This document shows, piece after piece, positions 1-7,611 of a stretch of 64,000 nucleotides of DNA (positions within the stretch are counted from its first letter, which is position 1; every line of letters begins with the position of its first letter). This DNA comes from Devosia litorisediminis (lineage in GTDB: Bacteria; Pseudomonadota; Alphaproteobacteria; Rhizobiales; Devosiaceae), in assembly GCF_018334155.1 (NCBI RefSeq), contig NZ_JAGXTP010000001.1:2232001-2296000 (forward strand), written 5' to 3'. Below the pieces are notes generated by a model. That model was not told the origin of the DNA. It saw only the letters and a list, made by a program, of their open reading frames with translations, and searched no databases. The translations under genes were made by a program, and so were the position numbers.

Positions 1-713
1 TCAACTGGCTGGGTCGGTGCTGGCTGAACGGGCTGGGCAACGGCCTGCTGCACGGGTTCAGGGCGGGTGGCGACCGGCGCCGGACGCGGCGCGATCTGAG
101 CGGCCTGCTGGGTCATGGGAACTCGGCCTGCTGCGTCGGCTCCCAGGATTGCCTCCACGACGGCGGGCGTCAGCGCGCCTGTGGGCTCAAGCCCGTTGCG
201 CTCTTCAAACGACCGGATCGCATTGGCTGTCATTGGCCCGTAAAAGCCATCGACCTTACCGTTGAACAGGCCAAGCTCGGTCAGTTTCTTCTGGACGGCA
301 AAGGCTTCTCGATTGCCAACAGGCGCTTCTGGAATGCGCTGGGTCGGCGCTGCAACGCTGCCTGTGGTGTCATTGGCTGGCAAAGGCGCGACAACAGCCA
401 GACGCTCGGCCGGCGCTGGAGCGGGCTCAGGCGCGCTAACGGGGTCCACAATTGCGGTCTGCCCGCTTTGGGCCGGCGCAAAGAACGGCGCAGGATGGTG
501 GCCGGGCTGGAAATAGAGCGCATTGCTGCCCGCCAGTGCGGTCAGGGTCACCAGCGCCATCAGACCGGTCGATGCCAGCGGCGCCTTCATATAGTGCGAC
601 AGGGCCCATAGGCCTGCGCGACCCAGCGAGGCCGCGACAGCGCTTCCTGCAGCCAGCGGCAGGTGAGTCAGAGTGGATGCTGTCATTGCGCTTTTCTTTT
701 TTCGTCTTGCCAT
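1..713 (-). CDS. Peptidoglycan-binding domain protein, membrane-anchored (3' end cut by window edge)
   Basis: Read from the reverse complement; there is no stop before the window edge, so the C-terminus is missing. The N-terminus is basic (MARRKKKSAM) and is followed by a hydrophobic segment at about residues 47-66 that should anchor the protein in the inner membrane. A Pro/Ala-rich linker comes next. Residues ~139-190 form a PG_binding_1-like repeat (QKKLTELGLFNGKVDGFYG, then AIRSFEERNG), and a Gln/Pro/Ala-rich tail runs off the edge. Two starts are possible: ATG at 713, or ATG at 686, whose ATGA overlaps the stop of the upstream histidine kinase gene. Either way the two genes are translationally coupled, which suggests a shared role in envelope sensing or signalling; that role is inference. 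The exact function is unknown. Confidence 0.75.
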   Translation of the reverse strand, partial: MARRKKKSAMTASTLTHLPLAAGSAVAASLGRAGLWALSHYMKAPLASTGLMALVTLTALAGSNALYFQPGHHPAPFFAPAQSGQTAIVDPVSAPEPAPAPAERLAVVAPLPANDTTGSVAAPTQRIPEAPVGNREAFAVQKKLTELGLFNGKVDGFYGPMTANAIRSFEERNGLEPTGALTPAVVEAILGADAAGRVPMTQQAAQIAPRPAPVATRPEPVQQAVAQPVQPAPTQPV

Positions 714-2557
714 GGGGTGCTGCGTTCGGCGGCTTGTTCTCTGTGGAGTGGGGTGATGGTGGCAGTCTCTGCGGTGTTTATTGCTGGACCGTTTATGGGA
801 AGCAAGACAGTCACTGTTGTCCCCGCTCCGATCTCGGACATGGCACGCAGGGTGCCTTCATGCAGTTCGACCAGTCCCTTGACGATCGACAGCCCCAACC
901 CGGTACCTTCGTATGGCCGGGAAAGGCCGCCCTGCGCCTGGAAGAAGGCTTCACCAACACGGGCAAGCGACTCAGGGGCCATACCAACACCTTGATCGAT
1001 CACGGACATGTTCAAACTTTGGCCCTGCCGCTTCATGTTGACGACAACCGTGCTGCCGGGATGGCTGAACTTGATGGCATTGGACATCAAGTTGAGCAGG
1101 ATCTGGCGGCAGGCGCGCTCATCGGCATTGAGGGTCGGCAAATTGTCTTCGACATTACTGACAAGGCGGACGTCGCGTTCCTGGGCCAAAGCCTCGACCA
1201 TGTTAAAGCACGGCTCGATGATGTTCTGCAGTTCAAAGGGTTCGCTCTGCAGCTCGAACTTGCCAGCCTCGATGCGCGACATGTCGAGGAGCATGCGGAC
1301 AACCTCGAGCAGATGTTTGCCACTCTGATGGATCAATCCGGCATATTCGCTGTGGGTCGGCGACAACTCACCCCCAATGCCTGTACTCATCATTTCGGAG
1401 AAGCCGACAATGGCATTGAGCGGTGTACGCAGCTCGTGTCCCATGGTGGCCAGGAAGCGCGACTTGGCGCTGGACGCTTCCTCGGCGGCCCGGTGGGCCT
1501 CGATCATGGCCGCTTCGTTGTCCTTGCGTGCGGTGATGTCACGGAACAGCGCGATGACTTCATGGCGCACACCGGTATTGTCCGGATCAAGGACCGGGGA
1601 CAGGCTGATCTCGACCCAGACGAAGCGGGGTACGGTCGGCGAGGAATGCGGATCGTCCTGACGCATCCGCACTTCGATCAGCCGGGTCTCCCCGCCCTGA
1701 TTGGCGTCGGCGAAGGCGGTCAGATAGGCAGGCCGATCCATCACATGCATGCGCGCGCCGAGACCGCTACCCGTCAGCTCAAAGCGACGGCAACCAAACA
1801 GCGTTTCGGACGAACGCGACGCCAGCAGCACTTCGCCATTGCTGGAAAAGCGGATGACTGCATCCTGAACATGCTCGATCAGGTGACGATAGGCGGTGAC
1901 CTGGGCCTTGTCGTAGACTTCAAATGCCCCGTTGATGCGGTTGGCAGTGTGGATGACCACGCTGACGCTGACGGCCAGGGTAATGCCCGATGCCAGCGTG
2001 AGAATGCCTGACGGCATGAACGGGGTCGGCACGCCAATGATGGCGGTAACGGCGCCCAGCGCAACAATGGCCGTTGCCATGATCCAGCTATGCTGGCGCA
2101 ATCTGGTGTGGCCGAGCAGCGCGGCCAGCACGGGCCCCATCAGCGCGACGGCCATGCCGATATCGGCAAATCGATTATCGGCCAGGGTCAGCAGCAGCCC
2201 CAGACCAAGCAAGGTATAGACCTGGCCGGCAACGGCCTGCTGAAACAGCTGGCGCTGATGCAAAGCCAGTGTCGTCATGCCGCTCGCCAGCGCCACTGTG
2301 GCCAGGATGAAGGGCAGGACGGTGCCGGTGACCAGCCAGTAAATGGCCAGCGGCATGACCAGAGCGCTGGTGACGATCGCAATTCGGGAATTGTTGGCCA
2401 GCGTCTTGCGACGCAGCACTTCGGGCCGGTTGCCGGACCCGGCGACGGCCAGGGGCATCTCTTTGCTTGCGACAAAAGAGAAGAGGCTACGCATATACAC
2501 AATACTCACTATCACGACGCCAGCGGTGACGGTGCCGAGGCACCCCGGGTCAGACAT
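683..2557 (-). CDS. Membrane-bound PAS sensor histidine kinase (DivJ/PleC/PdhS-like)
   Basis: 624 residues from the ATG at 2557. About five or six transmembrane helices lie between residues 58 and 204. A PAS-like domain follows at ~222-345, then a HisKA domain with the phospho-acceptor in GHELRTPLNAIVGFSE (His374), and an HATPase_c domain with N box (NLMSNAIKF), G1 (DQGVGMA) and G2 (GTGLGLSIVKG) motifs. The HisKA sequence resembles the DivJ/PleC/PdhS kinases that act on DivK or PleD in Alphaproteobacteria, but the partner cannot be assigned from sequence. No receiver domain is fused and no response regulator is adjacent. The downstream gene overlaps and encodes a peptidoglycan-binding membrane protein. 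The start is uncertain: ATG at 2494 (MRSLFSF) is the alternative, and neither has a strong ribosome binding site. Confidence 0.88.
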   Translation of the reverse strand: MSDPGCLGTVTAGVVIVSIVYMRSLFSFVASKEMPLAVAGSGNRPEVLRRKTLANNSRIAIVTSALVMPLAIYWLVTGTVLPFILATVALASGMTTLALHQRQLFQQAVAGQVYTLLGLGLLLTLADNRFADIGMAVALMGPVLAALLGHTRLRQHSWIMATAIVALGAVTAIIGVPTPFMPSGILTLASGITLAVSVSVVIHTANRINGAFEVYDKAQVTAYRHLIEHVQDAVIRFSSNGEVLLASRSSETLFGCRRFELTGSGLGARMHVMDRPAYLTAFADANQGGETRLIEVRMRQDDPHSSPTVPRFVWVEISLSPVLDPDNTGVRHEVIALFRDITARKDNEAAMIEAHRAAEEASSAKSRFLATMGHELRTPLNAIVGFSEMMSTGIGGELSPTHSEYAGLIHQSGKHLLEVVRMLLDMSRIEAGKFELQSEPFELQNIIEPCFNMVEALAQERDVRLVSNVEDNLPTLNADERACRQILLNLMSNAIKFSHPGSTVVVNMKRQGQSLNMSVIDQGVGMAPESLARVGEAFFQAQGGLSRPYEGTGLGLSIVKGLVELHEGTLRAMSEIGAGTTVTVLLPINGPAINTAETATITPLHREQAAERSTPWQDEKRKAQ

Positions 2558-2823
2558 TTACGCGTCCCACCCGGCCCGGATGAACTCCGGGTCTTGTTGA
2601 GCCCACACTGGCGGCCAAGAGCTAAGGCGAGCTTAAATCTCGGGCCACCAATGGCTTGGCGATGGGTCCAGAGGGGCCTTTCTGGGGTTAGCGTAAACAA
2701 GGTGTTTCGCTTGCTGCCAAACTGCGTGGCAATTGCCTCAAATTTTATCGAATTGCCCCAGTCCGGCTTAAGAGGCGGGGCGTAGCTTGGTTTGTGCAGG
2801 GTCATACAAGCCCTGCGAAAACT

Positions 2824-3129
2824 ATGGATTACCAGATGTTTGTCGTCGTTCGTTCCGTTTTTTGGCTTGCCGTCGCCTATATGGTGATCCGCCCCGGCGT
2901 TGATCTGCCCGATGGCAATGCCGTCGCCGCGCAGGCCATGGCGGCCGGTTCTCAAGTGGTGAGCGAACAGATCAATCGCATCGAATGCACAGATATCACA
3001 TGCGCTGGTGGCAAGGCCGTGTTTGCCGCAGCGCTGCAGTCTTCCCCGTCAGTCGGTCTTCCCATGCATGTGATGCCGACAAGCAGTCTGGCCCCCATTC
3101 CCCGGCCCCGGCCGGACTGGGCGGGTTAA
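2824..3129 (+). CDS. Small membrane/exported protein, DUF5330-like
   Basis: 101 residues. The N-terminus MDYQMFVVVRSVFWLAVAY is a signal-anchor helix. The mature part carries a short Cys-x4-Cys motif (ECTDITCAGG) and a Pro-rich C-terminus. This layout recalls the DUF5330 proteins of Rhizobiales, which also start with a single hydrophobic helix followed by a Cys pair and a Gly/Lys-containing helix. I chose ATG 2824; an upstream in-frame ATG at 2794 would add ten residues ahead of the signal anchor. The gene stands alone, followed by a strong terminator at 3210-3247. No function is known. Assignment to DUF5330 is by eye and moderate. Confidence 0.6.
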   Translation: MDYQMFVVVRSVFWLAVAYMVIRPGVDLPDGNAVAAQAMAAGSQVVSEQINRIECTDITCAGGKAVFAAALQSSPSVGLPMHVMPTSSLAPIPRPRPDWAG

Positions 3130-3209
3130 GCGGCGCCACTACGGCGCCCTGAAGTACCCCAGGGTTCGTGTCTCTTCCCCAAGTGACGCACTCCAACGAC
3201 CCTGGCCCT

Positions 3210-3247
3210 GCCCCAAGCACGCTGCCCCGTGCTTGGGGCTTTTTCTT
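3210..3247 (+). terminator. Rho-independent terminator
   Basis: A perfect 12-bp stem (GCCCCAAGCACG at 3210-3221 with CGTGCTTGGGGC at 3228-3239) and a 6-nt loop are followed by a run of Ts from 3240. It terminates the small exported-protein gene ending at 3129 and insulates sufE, which starts at 3314. Confidence 0.88.
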
Positions 3248-3313
3248 TAGATGTGCGATGATGCCGCCGCGATGTCGCTTGCGAGCGCTGCGCCGGCCCC
3301 CTAGATAGGGGGC

Positions 3314-3739
3314 ATGAGTGAGCCAGCAGCCTTCCAGGATATCGCCGAGAACCTGTCCTTCCTTGACGACTGGGAGGATCGCTACCGCTATCTGATCGAG
3401 TTGGGGCAGGCCTTGCCCAAGCTCAGCGACGCAGAAAAATCCGATGAGAACCGGGTGCATGGCTGCGTATCGCAGGTCTGGCTATCGGCAGAGACCGAAG
3501 CGCAGGACGGGCAGACCGTGCTGCGCTATCGCGGCGAGAGTGACGCGATGATCGTTCAGGGGCTGGTCGCCATTCTCCTGGCACTCTATTCAGGGCGCCC
3601 TGCCGGCGACATCGCGGACACCGATGCCATTGCCATCTTTGACAAGCTGGGCCTGCGCGAACACCTGACGGCACAGCGTTCCAACGGGCTGGTGGCAATG
3701 GTCAATCGTATCCGGTCTGAGGGGGCCGCCCTGCGCTAG
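3314..3739 (+). CDS. sufE: Cysteine desulfuration protein SufE
   Basis: 141 residues, the normal length for SufE. SufE accepts persulfide sulfur from the cysteine desulfurase SufS on a conserved cysteine and passes it to the SufBCD scaffold for Fe-S cluster assembly in the cytoplasm. The catalytic cysteine lies in VHGCVSQVW at residue 51, the same number as in E. coli SufE. The conserved C-terminal RSNGLVAMVNRI helix is present. An AGGGGGC Shine-Dalgarno lies just upstream of ATG 3314. The suf operon itself is not in this window, as is common in alphaproteobacteria. The last four bases overlap the convergent acyltransferase gene. Confidence 0.95.
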   Translation: MSEPAAFQDIAENLSFLDDWEDRYRYLIELGQALPKLSDAEKSDENRVHGCVSQVWLSAETEAQDGQTVLRYRGESDAMIVQGLVAILLALYSGRPAGDIADTDAIAIFDKLGLREHLTAQRSNGLVAMVNRIRSEGAALR

Positions 3740-4812
3740 GCGGCTGCCGGCGTAACCGGACCAGCGGGCGGCTTGTTGCGGCTCGCGAACCGCTTGCTGA
3801 CAAAGCGCAGCAGCGGCAGTTCACCCCATTGGTAGAGCATCCAGCCGGCCGTTGTGCCGCCGATGATCGAAACCGCCGCTACCAGATAGTCCGCGAACAT
3901 ATCTGCAGGGTCCAGCAGCTTGAAGGCGATGCCCGACAGGATCGCCACCTCATATATGTGCACCAGATAGATGGAATAAGAAGCATCGCCAATGCGTTCG
4001 AACAGGCCGATGCGTGGCATGACTGGCTCAAGCCGCACCAAAAGAAGCACCAGCGCCGTCGCGAAAATCAGGAAGCCGATAAAGGCGTAGCCATCCTCGA
4101 CAATCTCGGCGCCCCAGGCGAATCCCTCAATCATCGCGATCAGACCAACAATGGCAGCTGCATAGATCGCGTTTCGCGAGAGTTGGCCGATCTTGCCGCG
4201 CATGGTTGCCAAGCCCACCCAGGCGCCAGCACAGAAGGCCAGCGGCATGTAGCTGGTGTAGAATTGAGGAATGGCCGACTGCGGCTCAAAGATAAGCCCC
4301 ATCAGCGCCAGTGCGGAAAATGCGATGGTGAGGCAAACCACCCGCGCGCCCGCGCCCAGAAAGGCCAGCAGGGCGAAGCTGACATAGAAGAACATCTCAT
4401 AGTTGAGTGTCCAGCCGAGCTTGTAGAGCGGATGAATGCCGCCGCTGACCGGATTGTAGAAGGGTATGAACAGCAGGGACAATACCAACTGGGTGCCGTC
4501 ATAGACCGTCGTCTTGAATATCTGTGGCGCGTAAAGCGCCAGCGCAGCCGCCAGCAGGGTGGCGATCCAGTACATTGGAACGACGCGGATGAAGCGACGC
4601 CGGAGGAATTCGGCGGCTGAAAAGCGCCCTTCCCCGGTCACCACAACCATGATGAATCCCGAGATCACGAAGAACAGAATGACCCCGAGCCACCCCAGGC
4701 GGCTAAAGCCGAGATTGTGCTCGACCAGCGGGTACAAAAGGGCGTGCGATGCCAGGACAAGTATCGCCGCCAGTCCGCGCAGGTATTGGATCGAGAAGAA
4801 TTTGTGGCCCAT
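3736..4812 (-). CDS. Acyltransferase 3 family membrane protein (OafA/ExoZ-like)
   Basis: 358 residues with about ten hydrophobic helices, the fold of the acyltransferase 3 family (PF01757) that O-acetylates or succinylates envelope polysaccharides from the cytoplasmic side. The N-terminus carries the family signature IQYLRGLAAILVLASHALL, where His24 of helix 1 is the conserved catalytic His, and the RRRFIRVVPMYW motif near residue 90. WTLNYEMFFYVSFALL is the conserved central segment. No SGNH domain is fused. Its substrate (exopolysaccharide, O-antigen or other) cannot be told; no polysaccharide genes are nearby. The ATG at 4812 lacks a clear Shine-Dalgarno. A tandem 10-bp repeat lies just upstream. 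Confidence 0.9.
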   Translation of the reverse strand: MGHKFFSIQYLRGLAAILVLASHALLYPLVEHNLGFSRLGWLGVILFFVISGFIMVVVTGEGRFSAAEFLRRRFIRVVPMYWIATLLAAALALYAPQIFKTTVYDGTQLVLSLLFIPFYNPVSGGIHPLYKLGWTLNYEMFFYVSFALLAFLGAGARVVCLTIAFSALALMGLIFEPQSAIPQFYTSYMPLAFCAGAWVGLATMRGKIGQLSRNAIYAAAIVGLIAMIEGFAWGAEIVEDGYAFIGFLIFATALVLLLVRLEPVMPRIGLFERIGDASYSIYLVHIYEVAILSGIAFKLLDPADMFADYLVAAVSIIGGTTAGWMLYQWGELPLLRFVSKRFASRNKPPAGPVTPAAA

Positions 4813-4840
4813 GAATTTCGGTTATCACGCAATTTGTATG

Positions 4841-4860
4841 ACCAATCATTACCAATCATT
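4841..4860. repeat. Tandem 10-bp direct repeat upstream of acyltransferase gene
   Basis: ACCAATCATT occurs twice back to back (4841-4850 and 4851-4860), 29 bp upstream of the acyltransferase start and immediately after the DUF6456 gene stop. It could be a binding site for a direct-repeat regulator or simple slippage. No known motif was recognised. Confidence 0.5.
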
Positions 4861-4866
4861 ACGTAG

Positions 4867-5355
4867 TTAAGAACAGTCTTCCGCGATAATCGGCAGACGT
4901 TCGCTGCGCCAGGTTCGGGCAGACAGGTGTTCCGGGCCGGCCGCTTGTTCGAGCAGCCCCAGTTGTGCGGCGAGTTGGCTAAGGCCGATGCGCAATACCA
5001 GCTTGGCGCTGCGTCGTGGCCAGCGGCGCTCGGTCTCGACGGCCTGCAGGCCCTTGCCCACCCCGCACACATCAAACAAGACGCCCCAGCAATCGGGCGG
5101 CAGTTGCGCGGCCAGACGGTTCAGGCGCTGTCGCGCGTGACTGGCGCTATCGGCAATATCCCCGGGGGTTCCGCCCGACTTGCTGCCCACCCGGGCCGGG
5201 TCATAGGACATGGTCAGTCTTGGCGCGAGCTGGGCGCGCCGGATCAAACGCTCAAGGCGCTGCGCTGCCTGCACGTGGTGTGGCCCCAAAAAAGCCTGCC
5301 CATCATTGTCGCGACTGGCGGCCAGTCGATCCACTGCGGTCTGATCAGTGGGCAT
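4867..5355 (-). CDS. DUF6456 domain protein
   Basis: About 162 residues from the ATG at 5355 (MPTDQTAVDRL), which overlaps the end of the upstream DnaA-domain gene by 11 bases. The protein matches the DUF6456 family of Rhizobiales. A conserved core (residues ~60-130) includes GDIADSASHARQRLNRLA, a PPDCWGVLFDVCGVGKGLQ segment, and a basic helix WPRRSAKLVLRIGLSQLA. No enzymatic motif is visible. The basic helices and the partnership with a DnaA domain IV protein suggest a DNA-related or cell-cycle role, but that is inference. A longer reading from 5403 is possible but would overlap the neighbour by 59 bases. Confidence 0.75.
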   Translation of the reverse strand: MPTDQTAVDRLAASRDNDGQAFLGPHHVQAAQRLERLIRRAQLAPRLTMSYDPARVGSKSGGTPGDIADSASHARQRLNRLAAQLPPDCWGVLFDVCGVGKGLQAVETERRWPRRSAKLVLRIGLSQLAAQLGLLEQAAGPEHLSARTWRSERLPIIAEDCS

Positions 5356-5719
5356 GAAGGGTCCCCGCGTCCAGCTGTGCCTCGAGCTGGCGCTCAAGCC
5401 CACTCACGTCCTCGTCGAACCCTGGGTCGTCACGCAGATCTTCAATGACCGCACAGGCATACGAAACGGTGGTCCGATCGCGGCCAAACGCATCGCCGAT
5501 TTCACGCAAGGTGCACCCCAGAATGACGTGCGAGAGATACATGGCCAATTGCCGGGCCCGGGCCGTTCCCATGCGGCAGCGCGAACGGTGGGTCAGCAGG
5601 CGAACAGGGATGCGTTTTTCGCGCGCAATCAACGCAATAGCCGCGTCGCATGCGCCGGTGTTGATTGACGGCGCGGACAGGGCTGGAATGGCTTGGGCAG
5701 ATAGAAAGAGCTGAAACAT
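5345..5719 (-). CDS. Stand-alone DnaA domain IV (Bac_DnaA_C) DNA-binding protein
   Basis: 124 residues. Residues ~45-100 (RARQLAMYLSHVILGCTLREI, then GRDRTTVSYACAVIE) correspond to domain IV of the replication initiator DnaA, including a helix-turn-helix and a version of the DHTTV signature, here DRTTV. Domains I-III (including the AAA+ ATPase) are absent, so this is not DnaA itself nor an Hda-type AAA+ regulator. Family members may recognise DnaA-box-like DNA and act as small transcription or replication regulators; this is inference. It is co-transcribed with the overlapping DUF6456 gene. Confidence 0.85.
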   Translation of the reverse strand: MFQLFLSAQAIPALSAPSINTGACDAAIALIAREKRIPVRLLTHRSRCRMGTARARQLAMYLSHVILGCTLREIGDAFGRDRTTVSYACAVIEDLRDDPGFDEDVSGLERQLEAQLDAGTLHAH

Positions 5720-5821
5720 CGGCTGGCCTCGTCAATATGCAGGAATTTATTCCTAGATACTGACATTTGGCAAGCAGGGCGGGGATAAGTCGCACAACAG
5801 CGCGCGACCATGTCCCACAAA

Positions 5822-5855
5822 TTCAAACGGCCGCCCCGTGGGGCGACCGTTTGAA
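5822..5855 (-). terminator. Long hairpin downstream of mucR
   Basis: Outer arms TTCAAACGG (5822-5830) and CCGTTTGAA (5847-5855) enclose inner arms CGCCCC (5832-5837) and GGGGCG (5840-5845). Read on the minus strand it lies 86 bp past the mucR stop and is followed only by a weak AATTTG tract, so it may act as a terminator or as a 3'-stabilising structure. Confidence 0.65.
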
Positions 5856-5940
5856 GCGTCGTTCTCGCCGGGGCCCGACCGCAGCTTGGGATGCGGATAA
5901 TTGAGCGCGACGTCTCTTTGCGTGAGTGGCGAAATTCGCC

Positions 5941-6363
5941 TTAGGCAGCCTTGCGGCCCAGACCGTTGTCCTTGGCCAGCTTGGATCGGGTTGCCGAGTA
6001 GCTGGGGGCAACCATTGGGTAGTCAGCTGGCAGGCCCCACTTCTCTCGGTATTCTTCGGGCGAGAGATTGTAGTGGGTACGAAGATGGCGCTTCAGCGAT
6101 TTGAACTTCTTGCCGTCTTCGAGACAGATAATGTAGTCAGCCGCAACAGATTTGCGCACGGGTACAGCTGGCTTGAGCTCTTCGACAGGAAGCGGGGCTT
6201 CATTTGTCGAGAGTGTGCGCAGCGCGCCATGAACTTCCGCGATCAGCTTGGGCAGATCACTTGGGCTCAAAGCATTGTGGCTCACATAGGCAGAGACGAT
6301 CTCGGTGCTGAGCTCGATCAAGTCTTGCTCGTAACCGGGCGTCGCGCCGGTGGTGTCACTCAT
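5941..6363 (-). CDS. mucR: MucR/Ros-family zinc-finger transcriptional regulator
   Basis: 140 residues, usual for MucR. MucR proteins are H-NS-like global repressors of alphaproteobacteria, controlling exopolysaccharide, motility, virulence/symbiosis and cell-cycle genes by binding AT-rich DNA. The N-terminal half (residues 1-70) is the oligomerisation region. The C-terminal zinc finger shows ICLEDGKKFKSLKRHLRTHY, a Cys-x2-Asp variant of the Cys2His2 finger, followed by the diagnostic EKWGLPADYPMVAPSYS. The upstream region (6364-6480) is AT-rich, in keeping with autoregulation. It stands alone between the antiporter operon and the DnaA domain IV gene. Confidence 0.95.
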   Translation of the reverse strand: MSDTTGATPGYEQDLIELSTEIVSAYVSHNALSPSDLPKLIAEVHGALRTLSTNEAPLPVEELKPAVPVRKSVAADYIICLEDGKKFKSLKRHLRTHYNLSPEEYREKWGLPADYPMVAPSYSATRSKLAKDNGLGRKAA

Positions 6364-6488
6364 ATTTCAACCTTCCGATTTTTTATTGGGCCGTGAATTC
6401 ACACTCACAGCCACCTTAGACTACTAGGGCTGTTTATTGGCCACTGCAACCCGATTTACCGTCGTTAACATGTAACGATCTGCGAATG

Positions 6489-6842
6489 TTATGCAGGAGG
6501 ATTCTGGCTACTTTCAGACGGAAACTCGTCTACCACCATGATTTCTGCGCGATGCTCATCGCCCCGATGATAGACACGCGCCAGAAGGTGCGCGGCAACC
6601 GGGGTGGTCAGCAGCAGAAAACCAGTGCCCAATATGGCGCGCAGGGCCACGGCGCCATCAAAGCTTATCAGGGCAACTGCAAGCAGGATCATGCCGCCGC
6701 CAACGGCGCCGGCCTTTGATGCGGCGTGCATGCGCGTGTACAGATCGGGCAGTCGCAAGACACCAACAGCGCCCAGCAAAGCAAATGCCGCGCCCACCAG
6801 CAAGAACGCGCAACCCAGATAGGTGGCCAGATTGGCGATCAT
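6489..6842 (-). CDS. mnhG: Mrp/Mnh antiporter subunit G
   Basis: 117 residues, three transmembrane helices; contains the family motif RLPDLYTRMHAASKAG after the second helix. This is the last gene of the seven-gene operon; its ATG overlaps the mnhF stop (ATGA at 6842-6839). MrpG is a small subunit needed for assembly and activity of the Na+(K+)/H+ antiporter complex in the inner membrane. The C-terminus is hydrophilic (VVDEFPSESSQNPPA). Confidence 0.93.
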   Translation of the reverse strand: MIANLATYLGCAFLLVGAAFALLGAVGVLRLPDLYTRMHAASKAGAVGGGMILLAVALISFDGAVALRAILGTGFLLLTTPVAAHLLARVYHRGDEHRAEIMVVDEFPSESSQNPPA

Positions 6843-7135
6843 GAGCGGGTCTCCTGATCGCGTAATCTTGATAGCATGTAGCGGGCGAAAGCGACCGTCG
6901 CCAGGAAGCCGAGCAGCGCCAGGCTGATCGCGATATCGAGATAAAGGGTCAGGCCGGTACGGATGGCGATAGCGCCAACGAAGCCCATGGCCACCACGGT
7001 CAACAGATCAAGCGCCAGAACGCGATCTGCCAGCGTCGGCCCGATGACGACGCGGATCACCGCAATCCCCATGGCGATGGTCAGCATGATCAAGGCAATC
7101 ATGGTGCTTAGCGAGACGATTTCGGCTGTGCTCAT
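6839..7135 (-). CDS. mnhF: Mrp/Mnh antiporter subunit F
   Basis: 98 residues with three helices, the normal size for MrpF. The VVIGPTLADRVLALDLLTV segment is the family signature. Both ends overlap neighbours by 4 bases (ATGA), giving tight translational coupling that suits a fixed-stoichiometry complex. In rhizobia the orthologous pha operons serve K+/H+ or Na+/H+ exchange and pH adaptation; which cation is carried here cannot be told from sequence. Confidence 0.93.
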   Translation of the reverse strand: MSTAEIVSLSTMIALIMLTIAMGIAVIRVVIGPTLADRVLALDLLTVVAMGFVGAIAIRTGLTLYLDIAISLALLGFLATVAFARYMLSRLRDQETRS

Positions 7136-7611
7136 ATGAACACCTCCTTAATCTTGGTTTCAAAGCCACGGGCGATCTCGGCGATCAGGGCATCGCGATC
7201 GCTGAGATGAAGGACGTGAACATAGAGCACGCTGCGATCCTCAGCGACATCGACACTCAGTGTACCCGGGGTCAACGTAATCATATTGGCCAGCAAGGTA
7301 ATTTCAGCATCGGACTTCACCGATAGCGGAAATGCGATGATAGCCGGGCGCAGCGCCGACTTGATATCGGGTGTGAGCACTATGATGGCAACCCGCACCG
7401 CACTGACCATGAGCTCCCAGAGAAACAGCAGGGCCAGCGAGATGACCCGCTTGAGGCGCAGCAAGACGCGCGGTGACGCGAACCAGTTGCGCAGCATCAG
7501 GGCGGTCAAGGCACCGATACCCGCGCCCAGCAGCAAATTGAGTGCGGTAAAATTGCCGGTGATGGCAGCCCAGACCAAGGCAAGGCTGACGATCATCATT
7601 GCCAGGTTCAT
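7132..7611 (-). CDS. mnhE: Mrp/Mnh antiporter subunit E
   Basis: 159 residues. N-terminal hydrophobic hairpin (residues 1-40), then a conserved cytoplasmic part with ITLLANMITLTPGTLSVDV and the DRSVLYVHVLHL strand typical of MrpE. The start overlaps the mnhD stop and the stop overlaps mnhF. MrpE is a structural subunit of the membrane antiporter. Confidence 0.94.
   Translation of the reverse strand: MNLAMMIVSLALVWAAITGNFTALNLLLGAGIGALTALMLRNWFASPRVLLRLKRVISLALLFLWELMVSAVRVAIIVLTPDIKSALRPAIIAFPLSVKSDAEITLLANMITLTPGTLSVDVAEDRSVLYVHVLHLSDRDALIAEIARGFETKIKEVFI

Noticed and set aside
452..2011. 519-codon open frame on the plus strand opposite the histidine kinase gene
   Set aside because: It is fully antisense to a clear PAS/HisKA/HATPase gene, has low-complexity His/Gln/Asp-rich translation and no recognisable domain; long antisense frames are common in GC-rich DNA.
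2512..2955. 147-codon minus-strand frame upstream of the histidine kinase gene
   Set aside because: No domain or ribosome binding site, and it overlaps both the kinase start and the DUF5330-like gene on the other strand.
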